A stretch of DNA of 35,667 nucleotides from Chara braunii. Taxonomy: Eukaryota > Streptophyta > Charophyceae > Charales > Characeae. Made by a program: the position numbers and the translations under genes. The notes beneath the pieces were generated by a model. That model ran no database searches and had not been told where the DNA came from. It worked only from the letters and a program-made list of their open reading frames with translations. The number at the start of each line of letters is the position of its first letter. The first letter of the stretch is position 1. This document shows, in pieces, positions 1 to 10,571 of this stretch. The stretch spans positions 1,342,729-1,378,395 of the forward strand of contig BFEA01000135.1 in NCBI GenBank assembly GCA_003427395.1, given 5' to 3'.

Positions 1-2609
1 AACTTCTTCTTCCTGGGCTGAGGAGGTGGCGATGAAGGAGATCCCACCAAGGTACCGACACCCCCCTGCTGCTCTGATCGAGGAGCTGCGGTACTAACGA
101 CTTCCTGCTGCTCTGTCCCCGGAACCGGTCCACCAGACCCAGATCCAGTAGCNCAAGATCCTAGTCTGCCTCTCAAATCCTCTGTCGCTGGGACGTACTC
201 GGGCGTGTCCAACCTCTGAGGCCTCCTCTCGAGTATCGCCCCTGGCACTGCCGTAGGCTGCTCCTCAATCTCCTCTGGTCCATACTCAGGTGTGTCTATC
301 CTCTAGAGTCTGCCCTCGATGGCACCCTCCTCCTCAATCCCCATCTCTTTCTCAAGAGGCTCCTCTATCCTCTGCTCAGGTGAAAACAAACTCACCTCCT
401 CCTGCATAGTACATAGTATGCACCGCCTCAAGGAGCACGCCCATGGATTCCTCTACTGAGCCCTGAGCCGGCTCACTGCTAGATGGAGGCAGCCCCTCCT
501 CTACTGCCAAAGGTACGACTGGGCCCGCCGCTGCTACTGGCAGTGTCGCAAGCTCGGTAGGGGCTCTGAACTCGAACGCCTCTCTCTCCGCCTGTCTCTG
601 TGCTCTCGCCTCCTCTGACTCCAGGATAACCCTCCCCATAGGTGGCTCCTGGCGAGGCTCTGTCGCAGATGGCTGTCCTGGCAATCCCTGTTCTGGCTGC
701 CTCTGCTCTCCCTGCCGGCTGCTCTCTGGTTTGTCCACCTTTCCCTGGGTTTGCTGCCTCAGGCTCTCAATGATAGCTGCCTGGCTGGCCACCAAAGCCC
801 TAAGTTCCTGAATTTCCATCTCCATAGCCTCCAGACGTACTCCATGGCTGGCTTCCTTCATTTTCTTCCCCGCCAGATCGCCCTCCAATAACAAGTGCCG
901 GTCAAAAGTGGTCTTGGCCAGAAACTTGATTTTACGATCTAACCTTTCTTCCGCCTTCCTAGTCACCCCAAACCCGGCTCTGACTGGCGATGGAAGCTCC
1001 TCTCCTCTCTACTCCCAGAAGTCCCTCCATATCTCAGGGATCTCTGGGGCCCTAGCTGGTGCGCTGGGTGGCTGACCTGGGAGTGCTCCTGCTGCCTCCG
1101 ATCTCTGCCTCTCCTGCTGCTGCTCCGGGAGCTCCCCCGCTGCCTCCAACCTCTACCTCTCCTACCATATCTCATCTATCCGCCTGGTTCGTCTCGCCCT
1201 CTTTTCTTTAGCCATCTCTCCAGCTGACACCCTTTCCCTCGTGCGGAGATCGACCCTCTTTGGGATCTCTGCTTCCATCTCCTTCTCGGGCTGGCATGAC
1301 TCCTGGCGTGGCTCTGCAGGTGCTGGCTCCTCCAGGTCTGGGTGCTCCAGGGCATGAGCTGCTAGGTGCCTATCAATCACGATCAAAGTTTCTCTCCTTA
1401 CAGCTGCCCTCTCTCTCCTCCTTTCTGCCCTCCCTTCTGTCGAAGGAGTCTTTTCTGGCGAAGGTAAAGGGGTCTCCTCTCTCTGCAACCCCTCCTTTGC
1501 CTGCCGGATGCTCCCTGGTGCATCCCCGAGTCTCAAACCCACTGCTGGCGTCTGTGGGGGCGTGTCCTCTCCAACCTCTATCACTTCCTTCCCTGCACGT
1601 CTCCCCTTATCGCCCAACCCTCTCTCTCGCTGAGTACCCCGGACCTCTTCCTGTGGTACCTCCTCCCGTGGCATCTCCTCTCGTGGTATCTCCCTCTCTG
1701 GTACCTCCTCTCGTGGCACCTCCTCTCGTGACACCTCCTCTTGTGACACCTCCTCTGCTTGCTCCCCATGCCCCTCACCCTGAAGCGACGCCCTCCACCG
1801 AGGAATATCTAAATGCATCTCCAATTCCCTCAACTGCCCCTCTGACGCTGGTGGCTCCCCCTGTGTGTATGCTGGCGACCTCCTCTATCCACCCTCAGTA
1901 AAACGATGGAACTCCACTGGCCGCAACCCACACTCAGGGTATGCCCCTCGCTCCTCATCCTCTGGCTCCTGCTCTCTCCTGGCTAGGACCTTCTGTCCTC
2001 CTCGAGATGGTCTCGCCTCCCTGGGCTCAGGGTCCCTCGGCCTCTGACTCCTCTGCCGCCTCTTGACTCTGGGCTGAGGGAGCTCTGGCCGTCGAAAGGC
2101 CTCTCTCAAATGTGCCCTGCAGCTCTCCCAATCTCGTGCCATGTCCCTGATCTGCATAGCCAGTGGCCTTTCCGCCTTCCTGGTCCAGAGTGGTAGCGTC
2201 TGCATCCAATCATCTCTCGGTATGCCCTGTCCCTGCATGAACCACTCAAACGCGGGGATGAAGTCCGACGCATTTCCAATCTCCAGGCGGATCGGCCTGC
2301 CATCAGGTCCCACAGGCGAGGGTCGCAACTCCTCCATCTCATCTCCACCTCCTGCCTCGTTGTCGCCTCCCTACGAATCCTGACAATGGGCTCTTCGAAC
2401 CTACCTGCTCCCCTCAATCTCTCAATCGCCTGAGCGATGGTCCAGCCCATACGCCTCGCATGCTCCCAGAAACTGTCCAGGAATAACTCGATGTCCCCAT
2501 CATTGTAGACTGGAGTACTCTCTCGATGGCGAGGCCCATGCCGCTCATATCCTCTTGATGCGCCCAACGGCCTCTGAGGTGGCCGTGTCCCCTTCCCTCC
2601 TCTTGGCAT
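1..2609 (-). pseudogene. third ORF of element A: gag-like, Glu/Pro-rich, broken, partial
   Basis: This reading frame follows integrase on the same strand. The likely start is the ATG at 2609 (MPRGGKG), just after a good splice-acceptor-like CAG at 2634-2632. It has two consecutive helical modules resembling retrotransposon gag: one starts at DIELFLDSFWEHARRMGW, the other at NASDFIPAFEWFMQ. They are followed by an Arg/Glu-rich part, a pentapeptide repeat (xREEV), a predicted coiled coil around EAMEMEIQELRALVASQ, and a low-complexity tail containing RIDTPEY and RLDTPEY. It is broken by a one-base loss near 2340, TAG codons at 1885, 1162, 1153, 1009 and 303, and a shift near 400. It continues beyond the window. 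A gag- or structural-like role is inferred from composition; it could also fill an env-like position. I do not recognise a named family. Confidence 0.6.
1649..1757 (-). repeat. 15-base coding tandem repeat (xREEV units)
   Basis: About seven degenerate 15-base units, visible on the plus strand as variants of CACCTCCTCTCGTGG, encode repeated (S/P)(R/Q)EE(V/M) pentapeptides in the third ORF of element A. The array would give a strongly acidic, flexible segment. Confidence 0.75.
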
Positions 2610-2774
2610 GGCTGTCTTCGTAAAGTCAGACCTGCACAACAGGCGAAGGAGATAACAGGCACACATTAGGGTAAGCAAGCAGGTGATAATCAGAGCAAGC
2701 TCAGACCAGACCACACGTATGCAGCATGCATCCTTCCTAACCTACACACCCTGTTACTTCTATTCTAAAGGCGG

Positions 2775-3960
2775 TCAGGTCATCTCTCTTACCTCTTCTC
2801 TCGCCACAAATTTCTTCAATCGCGTTCCAGCTACCCAATCCTTCCACTCAGTCTCATTTAACTCCTCGATCTGGTACGCTCCGAAGTCTCCAACCCGTGC
2901 GATTCGGTAGGAACCTAACCATCTCTTATCGAGCTTCCTGGACCACTGCTTCTCCAGCGATGTATCGTAGAGAAGCATGACATCCCCGACTGCCAAGGGT
3001 TCTTTCCTCACTCGTGCAGACTGATCCCATCGAGCCTTATCATCCATACGGCTTCTCGCCACCTGATCAGATGCCTCCTGGATCCTTTCTTCTATCGCTC
3101 CAATCTGCCGCGCCCGAATATCGAGCAACTCTTGAAATGACAGGTTAACTTCCAGATCCTGGCGCCTCCATGTCTTAAGAAAGCTTTCGATAGGGAAGGT
3201 GGCATGCCTTCCGTACCACAGCGTCGCAGGTGCGTACTTGGTGGATCTCTTTACTGTAATGTTCTCGACAAAGAAAGCCGCCCTTAGGTATCTTGGCCAT
3301 TGATTAGGCCTACCTTCGGTCCATTTGGCCAGGAGATTCGTAATGGTACTATGTCCTCTCTCTACAGGAGCATTTGCCTGGGGGTGCGCGGCCGTGGTGT
3401 AGTTTGCTGCCACACCATACCTTGATAATAGTTCTTGCACCTCCTGGCAAGTAAACTCTGATCCCCTGTCCATTACGAATTCCCTGACGAAAGGATAACG
3501 CAGGTAGTACTCCTCGATGCAGCTCACCAGGACTGACCCGGTCTTTGTGCGAATAGCACGCCCGTCTACGAACCCAGGCAGGTTATCGCGCGCATCGAAG
3601 ATATAGTTATAGCCCTGATCCCCGAGTGGCATAAGAAGTAGATCGAGATGCACTACAGCCCCCACCTCTCGCTCTAGCCTGGGATGCAGCGGCTCTCCTT
3701 GCCTTGAACGGGATCTTTCCTGGCAAGGTACGCAAGATCGGCAGAACTTTTCGACCATATCCATCATCCATCCTAGTAGTACAGCTTACTTATCTTGGCA
3801 TATGTGGCTTGTACCCCTCGATGTCCTCCTGCAATACCATCGTGAAGCGCTGCTACGACGTCGATCTGACGATTCTTACCGCAGACGACTCTCCTGGGAT
3901 TCCCCACTTCCCTTCTCACAAAAAGGTAACCGTCTCGCACTAAGTAGCGCTGCAGCATCC
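2775..3960 (-). pseudogene. integrase of element A, broken
   Basis: Integrase inserts the cDNA into the host genome. The N-terminal zinc-binding HHCC motif is present: His pair in LHDGIAGGHRG and Cys pair in CRSCVPCQ. The core shows D in VHLDLLLMP, D in EFVMDRGSEF and E in NAPVERGH, so the DDE triad looks retained. The C-terminal part has a GPY/F-like motif (RWLGSYRIARVGDFGAYQI), with Ser in place of Pro. A TAG (3773-3775, probably from the Trp codon of YYWDG) and a one-base loss just after it split the zinc region from the core. The remaining 330-codon stretch 3767-2775 is open. It lies directly downstream of RNase H and upstream of the third ORF. No chromodomain is seen. Confidence 0.88.
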
Positions 3961-6165
3961 TTTGAGCCCTGTCGCTCGCATCTCTTAGCCGCATTTCACA
4001 TGACAGAAGACGCCCCAGCTCTAGGTAGATCTCGTCGTACTTCTCTGCACAAAAAACTTCCTTAATTTCCCCTTCCTCGAACTCGTCGTCCTGGCTCTCG
4101 GGTATTTCGTCCACATTCCCTGCCAGGTTCAATGAGCTTGACTGGTCTAGGCTTTCCTGCAATAACGTATTGACGAGGAGATACATTCCTCCCATCAGGT
4201 CCTCATGCCGTTCTACCTGGCCAGGTCCTTCCTCAATCGTCCTCATATCCTCCACCAGGCTATGCGAGCTGGCCAGCGCTAATTCCATCATCCATTGAAC
4301 ATTCTTACCGCCCCAGGGATCCTCTTCTTTAAAGGGTTTGAGGACCAGCTCGGTCCTCCTTTCATATCCGCTCAGCGCTTGCCAAATAGGATAGCCTACA
4401 CAGCTGGGCACTCGCTCCGACCACTTATTGATATGGAGACGAACATCTTCTTCCTGATCCAGAAATCCATCAACTGGGGGCGTATTCTCCACCGCCTCCC
4501 CTTCCTGCTTATCCTAGTTGATCCGACTCGGCCCGTCTGCCCGGTTCTTACTACCAGGAATCCGTTCTAATTCGAAATTGAACATCCAGATGTACGTCAG
4601 CCATCTGGCAATCGTCGGATCCGATGGAACGTAATTCCTTAGAGAGTAGGCCAGGGCGGTCGGATCCACTCTCAAAATAAATCTCCCGCCGAAGACATAG
4701 TTCCGGAAGATTCGCAGACAGTAGAGGACAGCAAGGGTCTCCCTCTTGAACTGAGAGTAGTTCCTCTCTGTCGTACTAAAAGTCCGGCTCTCAAATCACA
4801 AGGGTCTTTCCTTTCCTTCCATATCTGCCTGTATTAGAATTCCCCCTAAGGCGGTCGGTCCCGCATCCGTTTCAACAATGAAGGGTCGCGTCTCTGTGGC
4901 GTCATAATCTGGCGCTCCTAACACCAACCCTCCTTCTCGGAATTCCTCTTTCATTTTTGCCACCACCTCTTTTTGTTCCTCACCCCATACCCATTCCTGA
5001 TCCTGACGGACTAACTTCCTCAGGTGTTCAGTCTTAGCGGCAAAGTTCTTGACGAAGGCCCTCCAAAATCCACACGTACCAAGGAAGCTCCTGACATCAG
5101 TTATTGAGTGGAACACAACTGGCCACTCAGTAATCTTGTCCGTCTTCTTCACATCCGGCCTTTGGCTCTTCTCATTGCAGACGATCCCCAAGATAGTCGC
5201 TTCCCTCATGCAGTGTCTGGATTTGGCCCCGCTTGCCGTGAGGTTATGCTCTTCGAGCAGGCTCAGGACCTTTTCGAGGTCATGGATGTGTTTCCAGACA
5301 AAGCGCCTTACCCCTGGTGAGACTTCGTCGCTCTCTTTCATCGTTGACCCCTTCACTGCCAAATCGTCAATGTATGGCTGTGTGATATGAGGGTTGACTG
5401 ACTACATGACCCGAATCATGGCCCGTTGGACCATTGCTACTGTGTTGGTCCACCCTTGTGGGGCCACGTTCATGTGGACTAATCCTCGCGGCGTGTGCAT
5501 AGTTGTCACCGGCCTATCCGACGGGTAGACTGGGAACTGATCGTATCCTGAGTAAAGGTGTATAAGCGAAATTATAGGCCTTCCAGCACAGGATTCCGAC
5601 AGCGCGTCTGCATTCGGCAGTCCTCCAGCATCTCGCACGGTCACTGCATTCAATCTTTGCAAATCATGCACCCACCGCAGCGTCCCGTTAGGCTTAATAA
5701 AGCAGAACCACGGGGACACATACGGTCCACTTGAATAGTCGGCGACGTGAGTACGTATCTTGCCGTCGAGATAATCCACCACCTTCCTTTCCTCGTCAGG
5801 ATTGGGATATCGCGCCCCTCTCATGTTCGAAGGCTCGTGTGGCACGGTGTGGACGCGGATCATAGGTATCTTATCTACATCCAGTCTGCCATGCTCCTCG
5901 TCACTAAACGCGTAGGCGCGATGCTTCCTCTTCATTAATTCCACCATCAGTGTTCGCTCCTGAGGCAGCAGCAAATCAGACTCCCCTATGATCAACTCCT
6001 TCTCGTTCCCTTCGTTGATACGACATGGCCCTGCTAAAGCACTTTCCCTCATTTGTCGAATCAACCCTCGTTCCCTCTCGTAATATGCTTCATCGTCCTC
6101 TGTAACGAGGACGGGTANCAGGCGNCACTTCTTATCTACCGTCTTGTACCGCCTTTGAGAACCCT
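3961..6165 (-). pseudogene. reverse transcriptase / RNase H of element A, broken
   Basis: The RT part runs from YKTVDKK (about 6160) through the fingers and palm. Visible are PYVSPWFCFIKPNGTLRWV, the motif A region SLIHLYSGYDQF, the conserved VAPQGWTNTVAMVQ block, and the YIDD catalytic box at 5374-5363. The first Asp of motif A, expected in DLYSGYDQF, is His here (CAC at 5560-5558), which should abolish catalysis. RNase H follows, with Asp in FIVETDAG, Glu in SQFKRETLAVLYCL and Asp in LRVDPTAL. In-frame stops are TAG 5402-5404 (Gln expected), TGA 4796-4798 (Arg expected) and TAG 4514-4516 (Trp expected). From 4513 to 3961 is the linker leading into integrase. The domain order and spacing are normal for Ty3/gypsy. 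Confidence 0.9.
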
Positions 6166-7185
6166 GCTTGAGCCGTCCCCTAAAANAGGNCGACTNACNG
6201 ATTGTGTTTGCGCTGATGCGNGGTTCCCTCTACTGCCTGGGAGCCGATATACCAGTTCCAACCTTCCTGCCTCAGGGCATTCCAGAACTTGTTCCCTCAA
6301 GGCCTGGATGGCATCCGGATCTGCCATCTCATGCGCGGCCACCAGGTTCATGGCCTTCCCAACATCTGACAGGCTGAGGGAAAATACTTCCACCCTCTCT
6401 CCTGCTTCGGGCTCTGCCCAGAGCCTCCTGCGCTCCCCTTCCGACTCCTCGATTGCGAATGATCCTGGATTGGGCCGGTTCCTTATACTCCTTGGCCCGG
6501 TATTCCTGCAGGTAATTATTTCATAATTTCTGCAGGCAGGATCGCATAAGAGGAGGATCAACGTCCCATCATGTTTGTTGAACATCACAGTCTCTGTCCT
6601 GCTTAGGAATGACCTCCCCAGGAGGATTCCATGGTCCACGTCTGGCATTATGAAGAAACATGCCCTGGCCTTCACCTTTCCAACCTCGATGAGCACATTC
6701 GAGGCTGTCCCGCAAAACATGGCCTTACAACTGGCTCCATGCAGAATACCGCACAGAACGGTCTATATCCAGCCCGAATCTGATCGCGTCCGCCTCCCGA
6801 TTAATGTTCATCTCTGCCCCGGTGTCCACCATTGCTGCGCACTTGGAACCCTTCACCATCAAATCCACCGTACCGCAGCTACGCACTTCCAGTCCATCTT
6901 CGTACCTGACTCTGCCCACTCTGCCTCCTTGGGCAGGATCGTACCCAGATGGACATTGGGCACCAGGCGCCGTAATAACCTCCCCTTCAGTTCATCGCGG
7001 AGTCGCGGGGCTGACGCTAGGATTTCCTTCAGGGTCATGAGGTCATTATGCCCTTCCAGCAGCCAGTCAATCACCTTGTCTACATCAAATCTCTCTTCCA
7101 ACCGGACCGCGTATTTCTTCTTTTTAGGCGGTACGTCATGTATGACTGGTTCGGCCTCTCCCCTGGTTCCCTTTTTCCTTGCCCG
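6166..7185 (-). pseudogene. retropepsin-type protease region of element A, broken
   Basis: This region would cleave the Gag-Pol polyprotein. The aspartic protease active site DTGA lies at 6826-6815 within AAMVDTGAEMN. The second conserved element, ILLGRSFLSRTETVMFN, is further downstream, as expected for a clan AA retropepsin. A leader (RLEERFDVDKVIDWLLEGH) joins it to gag. Three one-base shifts, near 6915, 6740 and 6175, break it into pieces. The first begins in the same frame as gag, just after the TAG at 7186-7188. Several N bases near 6118-6221 make the last shift uncertain. Confidence 0.8.
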
Positions 7186-9351
7186 CTACCCCTCTCTCTG
7201 ATCCTCTTCTTTGCGTAGCCTCTCGTCCTCTTCCTCTTCATCATCGTCGTCCTCTACTTCCACAGTCTCTTTCCTTCTCCCTGGTTCGTGTTCCCTCCTT
7301 GGAGGCTCTTGGCTGGTACTGGCCTTGGCTTGATTCCTCGTTCGCGCTGCCTGTGCCAGCCGGGCCTGCGGAGTGAGGGGTCTCCTCCTCATTCCTGGTT
7401 GAGGGCACGACCCCACCACATTTACTCCGGGTCGCCCACTCTGGGCCGGAGTCATAGAGGAATATTGTGGGGACATTAGACTTCCATTCTTTCACTCCTT
7501 CACAGAGGCCTACCAACTCCTGTTGGTACCTCCCCATCTTATCCAGCAAGTTCTCCATCTTCTCAAATAAGACGGACAGAGGCTCCGTTCTTTCCTCCTC
7601 ATCCTCGTCATCTGACTCAATGATTATGGCCTCTTCCGTCTCACTTCCTCCTCGCAGCCCTTGAGTCACTTCCTCATCGCTCCTCACTTCTTCCACCCCA
7701 AACGGTGGTTTCTCCTTTTCCTGCCATAGCCTGAACATGGCAGGGGGTGGTGGCCCAGCTGCCGCTCTTCGTTGGGCTTCAACCCTCACTCTTCCAAACT
7801 TTCTGTCAATGGCCTCCCCAAACTGATCGTAGATATTCCCATCCATAGTAGAGAAAATCAGTCCGCTTCTCTCGTCTTCCCGTCTTATATTACAGAACCT
7901 TAAAGTGTGGCCCTGCTGGTCACAATGTTGACAGATGACCGTCCTCCAGTCAAAGCGGGGTCTTCCATACCCCTGACTTCCCTGATCCCCCCGGCCTTGA
8001 TAGCCCTGGCCTTGGTACCCCTGGCCTTGACTCCCTTGGCCTTGGTACCCCTGGCCTTGACTCCCTTGGCCTTGGTACCCCTGGCCTTGACTCCCTTGGC
8101 CTTGGTACCCCTGGCCTTGGCCATTCCATTGCCTTCCTCTTCCGCCGCCATTCCTGCCTCGCCCCTTTCCTCCACCCCTCCCTTCACTGCCTTGATTGCC
8201 CTGCCCTTGGTTCCCACCTCCTACAACACTGCTCTGTGAACTGGGATCAGGTGATGGTGGCGGGGCCACAGGTTGGGCCTGGGCCGCGGGGTAGATGGGT
8301 GGTGGCATACTCGTTTGCGGTCCGGCTACTGGCGGCGTGCTTCCCCATGGCACAATTGCGTTGATCACCAGCCAGGGCCACTGTCCATAGGAGGGCGCCC
8401 CACCTTGCGAGGGGCCCGTAGTAGATGATGGAGCCGCCACATTTAAAGGGGCTGCTGCCTGGGCCTAATGCGCCTGCGCTTTTCCTGATCCCTGTCCGCC
8501 CTGCGCCAAATTATGCACTTTGCGCTGGACCTTCGTCAGGTGCTGAGGCACGGGCTCTTCCTCTTCCCAAAGCTCCTCCTGACCAGCCTCCTTTATCACT
8601 GACTCTTTTCCTTTTACTTTAACAGCCGTCACCACCCTCCTTTGCACCACCGGCTCTGTCGCATACCCTAACTGTGCCAATACGTCTGTAACAATCCTTG
8701 TTACTCCTGGGGTCCCAGAAACGGTCGCATCTCTTTCCTTTCTCTTCTGTCTTTGCAGGCGTACCTGACGTTGTTCCACCTGGTCCAAGCACCCAACTTC
8801 CACCCCTCTGTCAATGGTGGCCCAGGTGAGCTTAGTGCTACCTCCTCCATGTCTCGTCAATTCGACGGCCTCCGATGCTATGAGTAGCCCCAGGAAGATG
8901 GCGCACTGTGCTTCCTCCGAAATCCCATGAACCTTCCGCGCCCTCTTCTTAAATTCTTGAACAAAGGTCCCTATAGTTGTAAAATCCTTTTTGTTCATCG
9001 CTTCAAGGTCCGTGGTAGTCAACAACCCGTCTCCCAGGCGGTATTTCCTCTGCATCCCCTCCTTGAACCTCTCCCAGCTACCTTGAGCCGCATCTATGAC
9101 TTTCTTCACCTCCTGATGGTAGTTGTGGAGGACATACTGAAGGATGCGTTGAAACTTTACAACATCCGGCCGCCCGACCAAAGCTTGTTCCACCCGCTCT
9201 ANCCATTNTGAGACTCTCTCNCCACAGAAATGGAAAGTATCGACCTTTGGGATGTTGCTCGGGTTCCTTTCTGTCGGTCGATGGCCGCGATGAGGTCATC
9301 GAGTGTTAGGCCCTTCTTGGGAACAACTGATGCGCCGCCAGTCTCAGGCAT
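7186..9351 (-). pseudogene. gag of element A, broken
   Basis: Gag would form the particle that packages the element RNA. The start is the ATG at 9351 (MPETGGASVVPKKG). The capsid-like part includes KVDTFHFCGERV, WLERVEQALVGRPDVVKF and AAQGSWERFKEGMQRKYR. A Gln/Gly-rich repeat follows, and then a CCHC zinc knuckle, CQHCDQQGHTLRFC, at 7933-7892. The tail is acidic (EDDDDEEEEDERLRKEE). A one-base shift near 9290 separates the first ~20 codons, an in-frame TAG sits at 8465-8467 (probably from CAG), and another shift occurs near 7480. The reading frame ends in TAG at 7186-7188 and then continues in the same frame into protease. Confidence 0.85.
8011..8120 (-). repeat. 30-base tandem repeat in gag
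   Basis: Three near-identical 30-base units begin at 8011, 8041 and 8071, with a partial fourth at 8101. They encode QGQGYQGQGS repeats just before the zinc knuckle. The low divergence between units suggests a recent or homogenised expansion. Flexible Gly/Gln-rich linkers of this kind are common before nucleocapsid knuckles. Confidence 0.9.
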
Positions 9352-9650
9352 CTTGACAGCCTCTTCTTTTTAAGTTCCCTGGCAAAAGAAAACAAGCACA
9401 TCCCCTTTATTCAACACTATACCTTGACCGGTTTATTCTATTCGTCCTACCTAACCCTTAGTACTTACTTTACCCAATGTTAACACGATCGTCCCTCATA
9501 CTTCCTCTACTTGTGTAGGTAAATTTCCTCACCTACATTTAGTCATTCATATATTCCTTCATTACCTTCTCATCACTCATTTATGCCTTTTCTTATTCAC
9601 TTCTCATACCCAGATGTCGTTCCACCAGGGACAACGGTAGGCTTTCCGCT
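9352..9650 (-). other. leader between PBS and gag of element A
   Basis: This is about 300 bases of AT-leaning DNA with no open frame. It is the expected untranslated leader and packaging region of element A. I see no stable motif beyond that. Confidence 0.55.
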
Positions 9651-9669
9651 ATCCCCGGCAACGGCGCCA
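9651..9669 (-). promoter_or_regulatory. primer binding site, tRNA-Asp type
   Basis: The plus strand reads ATCCCCGGCAACGGCGCCA. This equals the 3' end of plant tRNA-Asp (GTC) including CCA, as I recall it. The minus strand therefore reads TGGCGCCGTTGCCGGGGAT, a normal minus-strand primer site for reverse transcription. It lies 300 bases upstream of the gag ATG and marks the inner edge of the 5' LTR. Confidence 0.85.
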
Positions 9670-10397
9670 CCTATCGAGCGCATCGGTCCGGCACCGCACG
9701 GAGGCAGCGCGGGACCCTCCCGGTCGCGTCACGCAGGAGTTGGTTTTTAGAACCCTTCGTCGCAATATACATGGAGCTTCCACAAGCCGCTCCGGCCGGG
9801 TGCGCTAGCTATACCTCTCGCTAGCCCCTACGACAGGATAGGGCCTACGCGAGGCACGACTTACCTACACCTTACGGAAACTATCACCTCCCTTCGGTGG
9901 GCGTATCCCCGCCGAGCTACCAGTCCACAGTACGAAAGTTAATCAGTTGCAATCGCAGAGGTGGACCAGCCGAGGGCGTTTCTCGTTCGCTGTAGCATAG
10001 GGGGTACGCGCGGTAATACGCCTCTATCGGACCCGCACGCGAACCGACATCTTGGGGGGGCTGAGGTCCCAAGNGCNACTCATCGTCGGTCGACTAGGAC
10101 GCATCCCACACACCACGCGCACTCCACTTTACGAACATACATACACACAAAACAACATATATACGAAACGACACAATACCAACAACGCGACAACGCTCCT
10201 AGCCCCTCGGTAGCCAACCCATAACTTCTCAATGCGGGAATCGGATAGGCGTCGCGCGCTGAACTTAGTATAAGACCGCGCGGACGCAGGGCATACTCAC
10301 ATCGACTTGCAGTGCAGGCATACACAAGCAGTCGCAACGATGGCGTACTATGTAGTGCCCATAATCAACAGGCCCTCATGGATCCGAGTACCGCTTA

Positions 10398-10450
10398 TGA
10401 CACTCAAGTGTCAGACTTGAAGTGTCGTGAGGGCCTAACCCTTCACGACA
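10398..10450. repeat. two adjacent hairpin palindromes in the LTR
   Basis: At 10398-10413 is TGACACTCAAGTGTCA, with 7-base arms and a 2-base centre. At 10423-10450 the arm TGTCGTGAGGG pairs with CCCTTCACGACA around a 5-base loop, with one bulge. Both could fold in RNA or DNA. A role in LTR transcript ending or protein binding is possible but unproven. Confidence 0.7.
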
Positions 10451-10530
10451 TTGCACGGCTGAAGGAAAAGTCGTGCAGCCGCCGCTGCACCTTAGGCTCT
10501 CGACCTNAGTGTCTCGGTAGGTAAATCAAA

Positions 10531-10571
10531 TAGGCTCTTCGNNAGGGAAAACNCCTCCCCTGNAGAGCCTA
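10531..10571. repeat. inverted repeat TAGGCTCT / AGAGCCTA
   Basis: Eight-base perfect arms at 10531-10538 and 10564-10571 surround a 25-base centre that contains N bases. They lie in the candidate LTR of element A. Confidence 0.6.

Noticed and set aside
1260-1901. 213-codon plus-strand open frame
   Set aside because: It is antisense to the Glu/Pro-rich third ORF; its Ser/Pro/Leu composition mirrors that repeat.
2610-2714. Hydrophobic N-terminus (membrane or signal segment) of the third ORF
   Set aside because: The hydrophobic residues come from a pyrimidine-rich run ending in a CAG acceptor-like site. The ATG at 2609 is a better start.
303-8467. Alternative genetic code (TAG read as Gln, as in some green algae)
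   Set aside because: Some TAG codons stand where Trp is expected (4514, 3773). A TGA and about eight frameshifts also break the element, so decay explains the data better.
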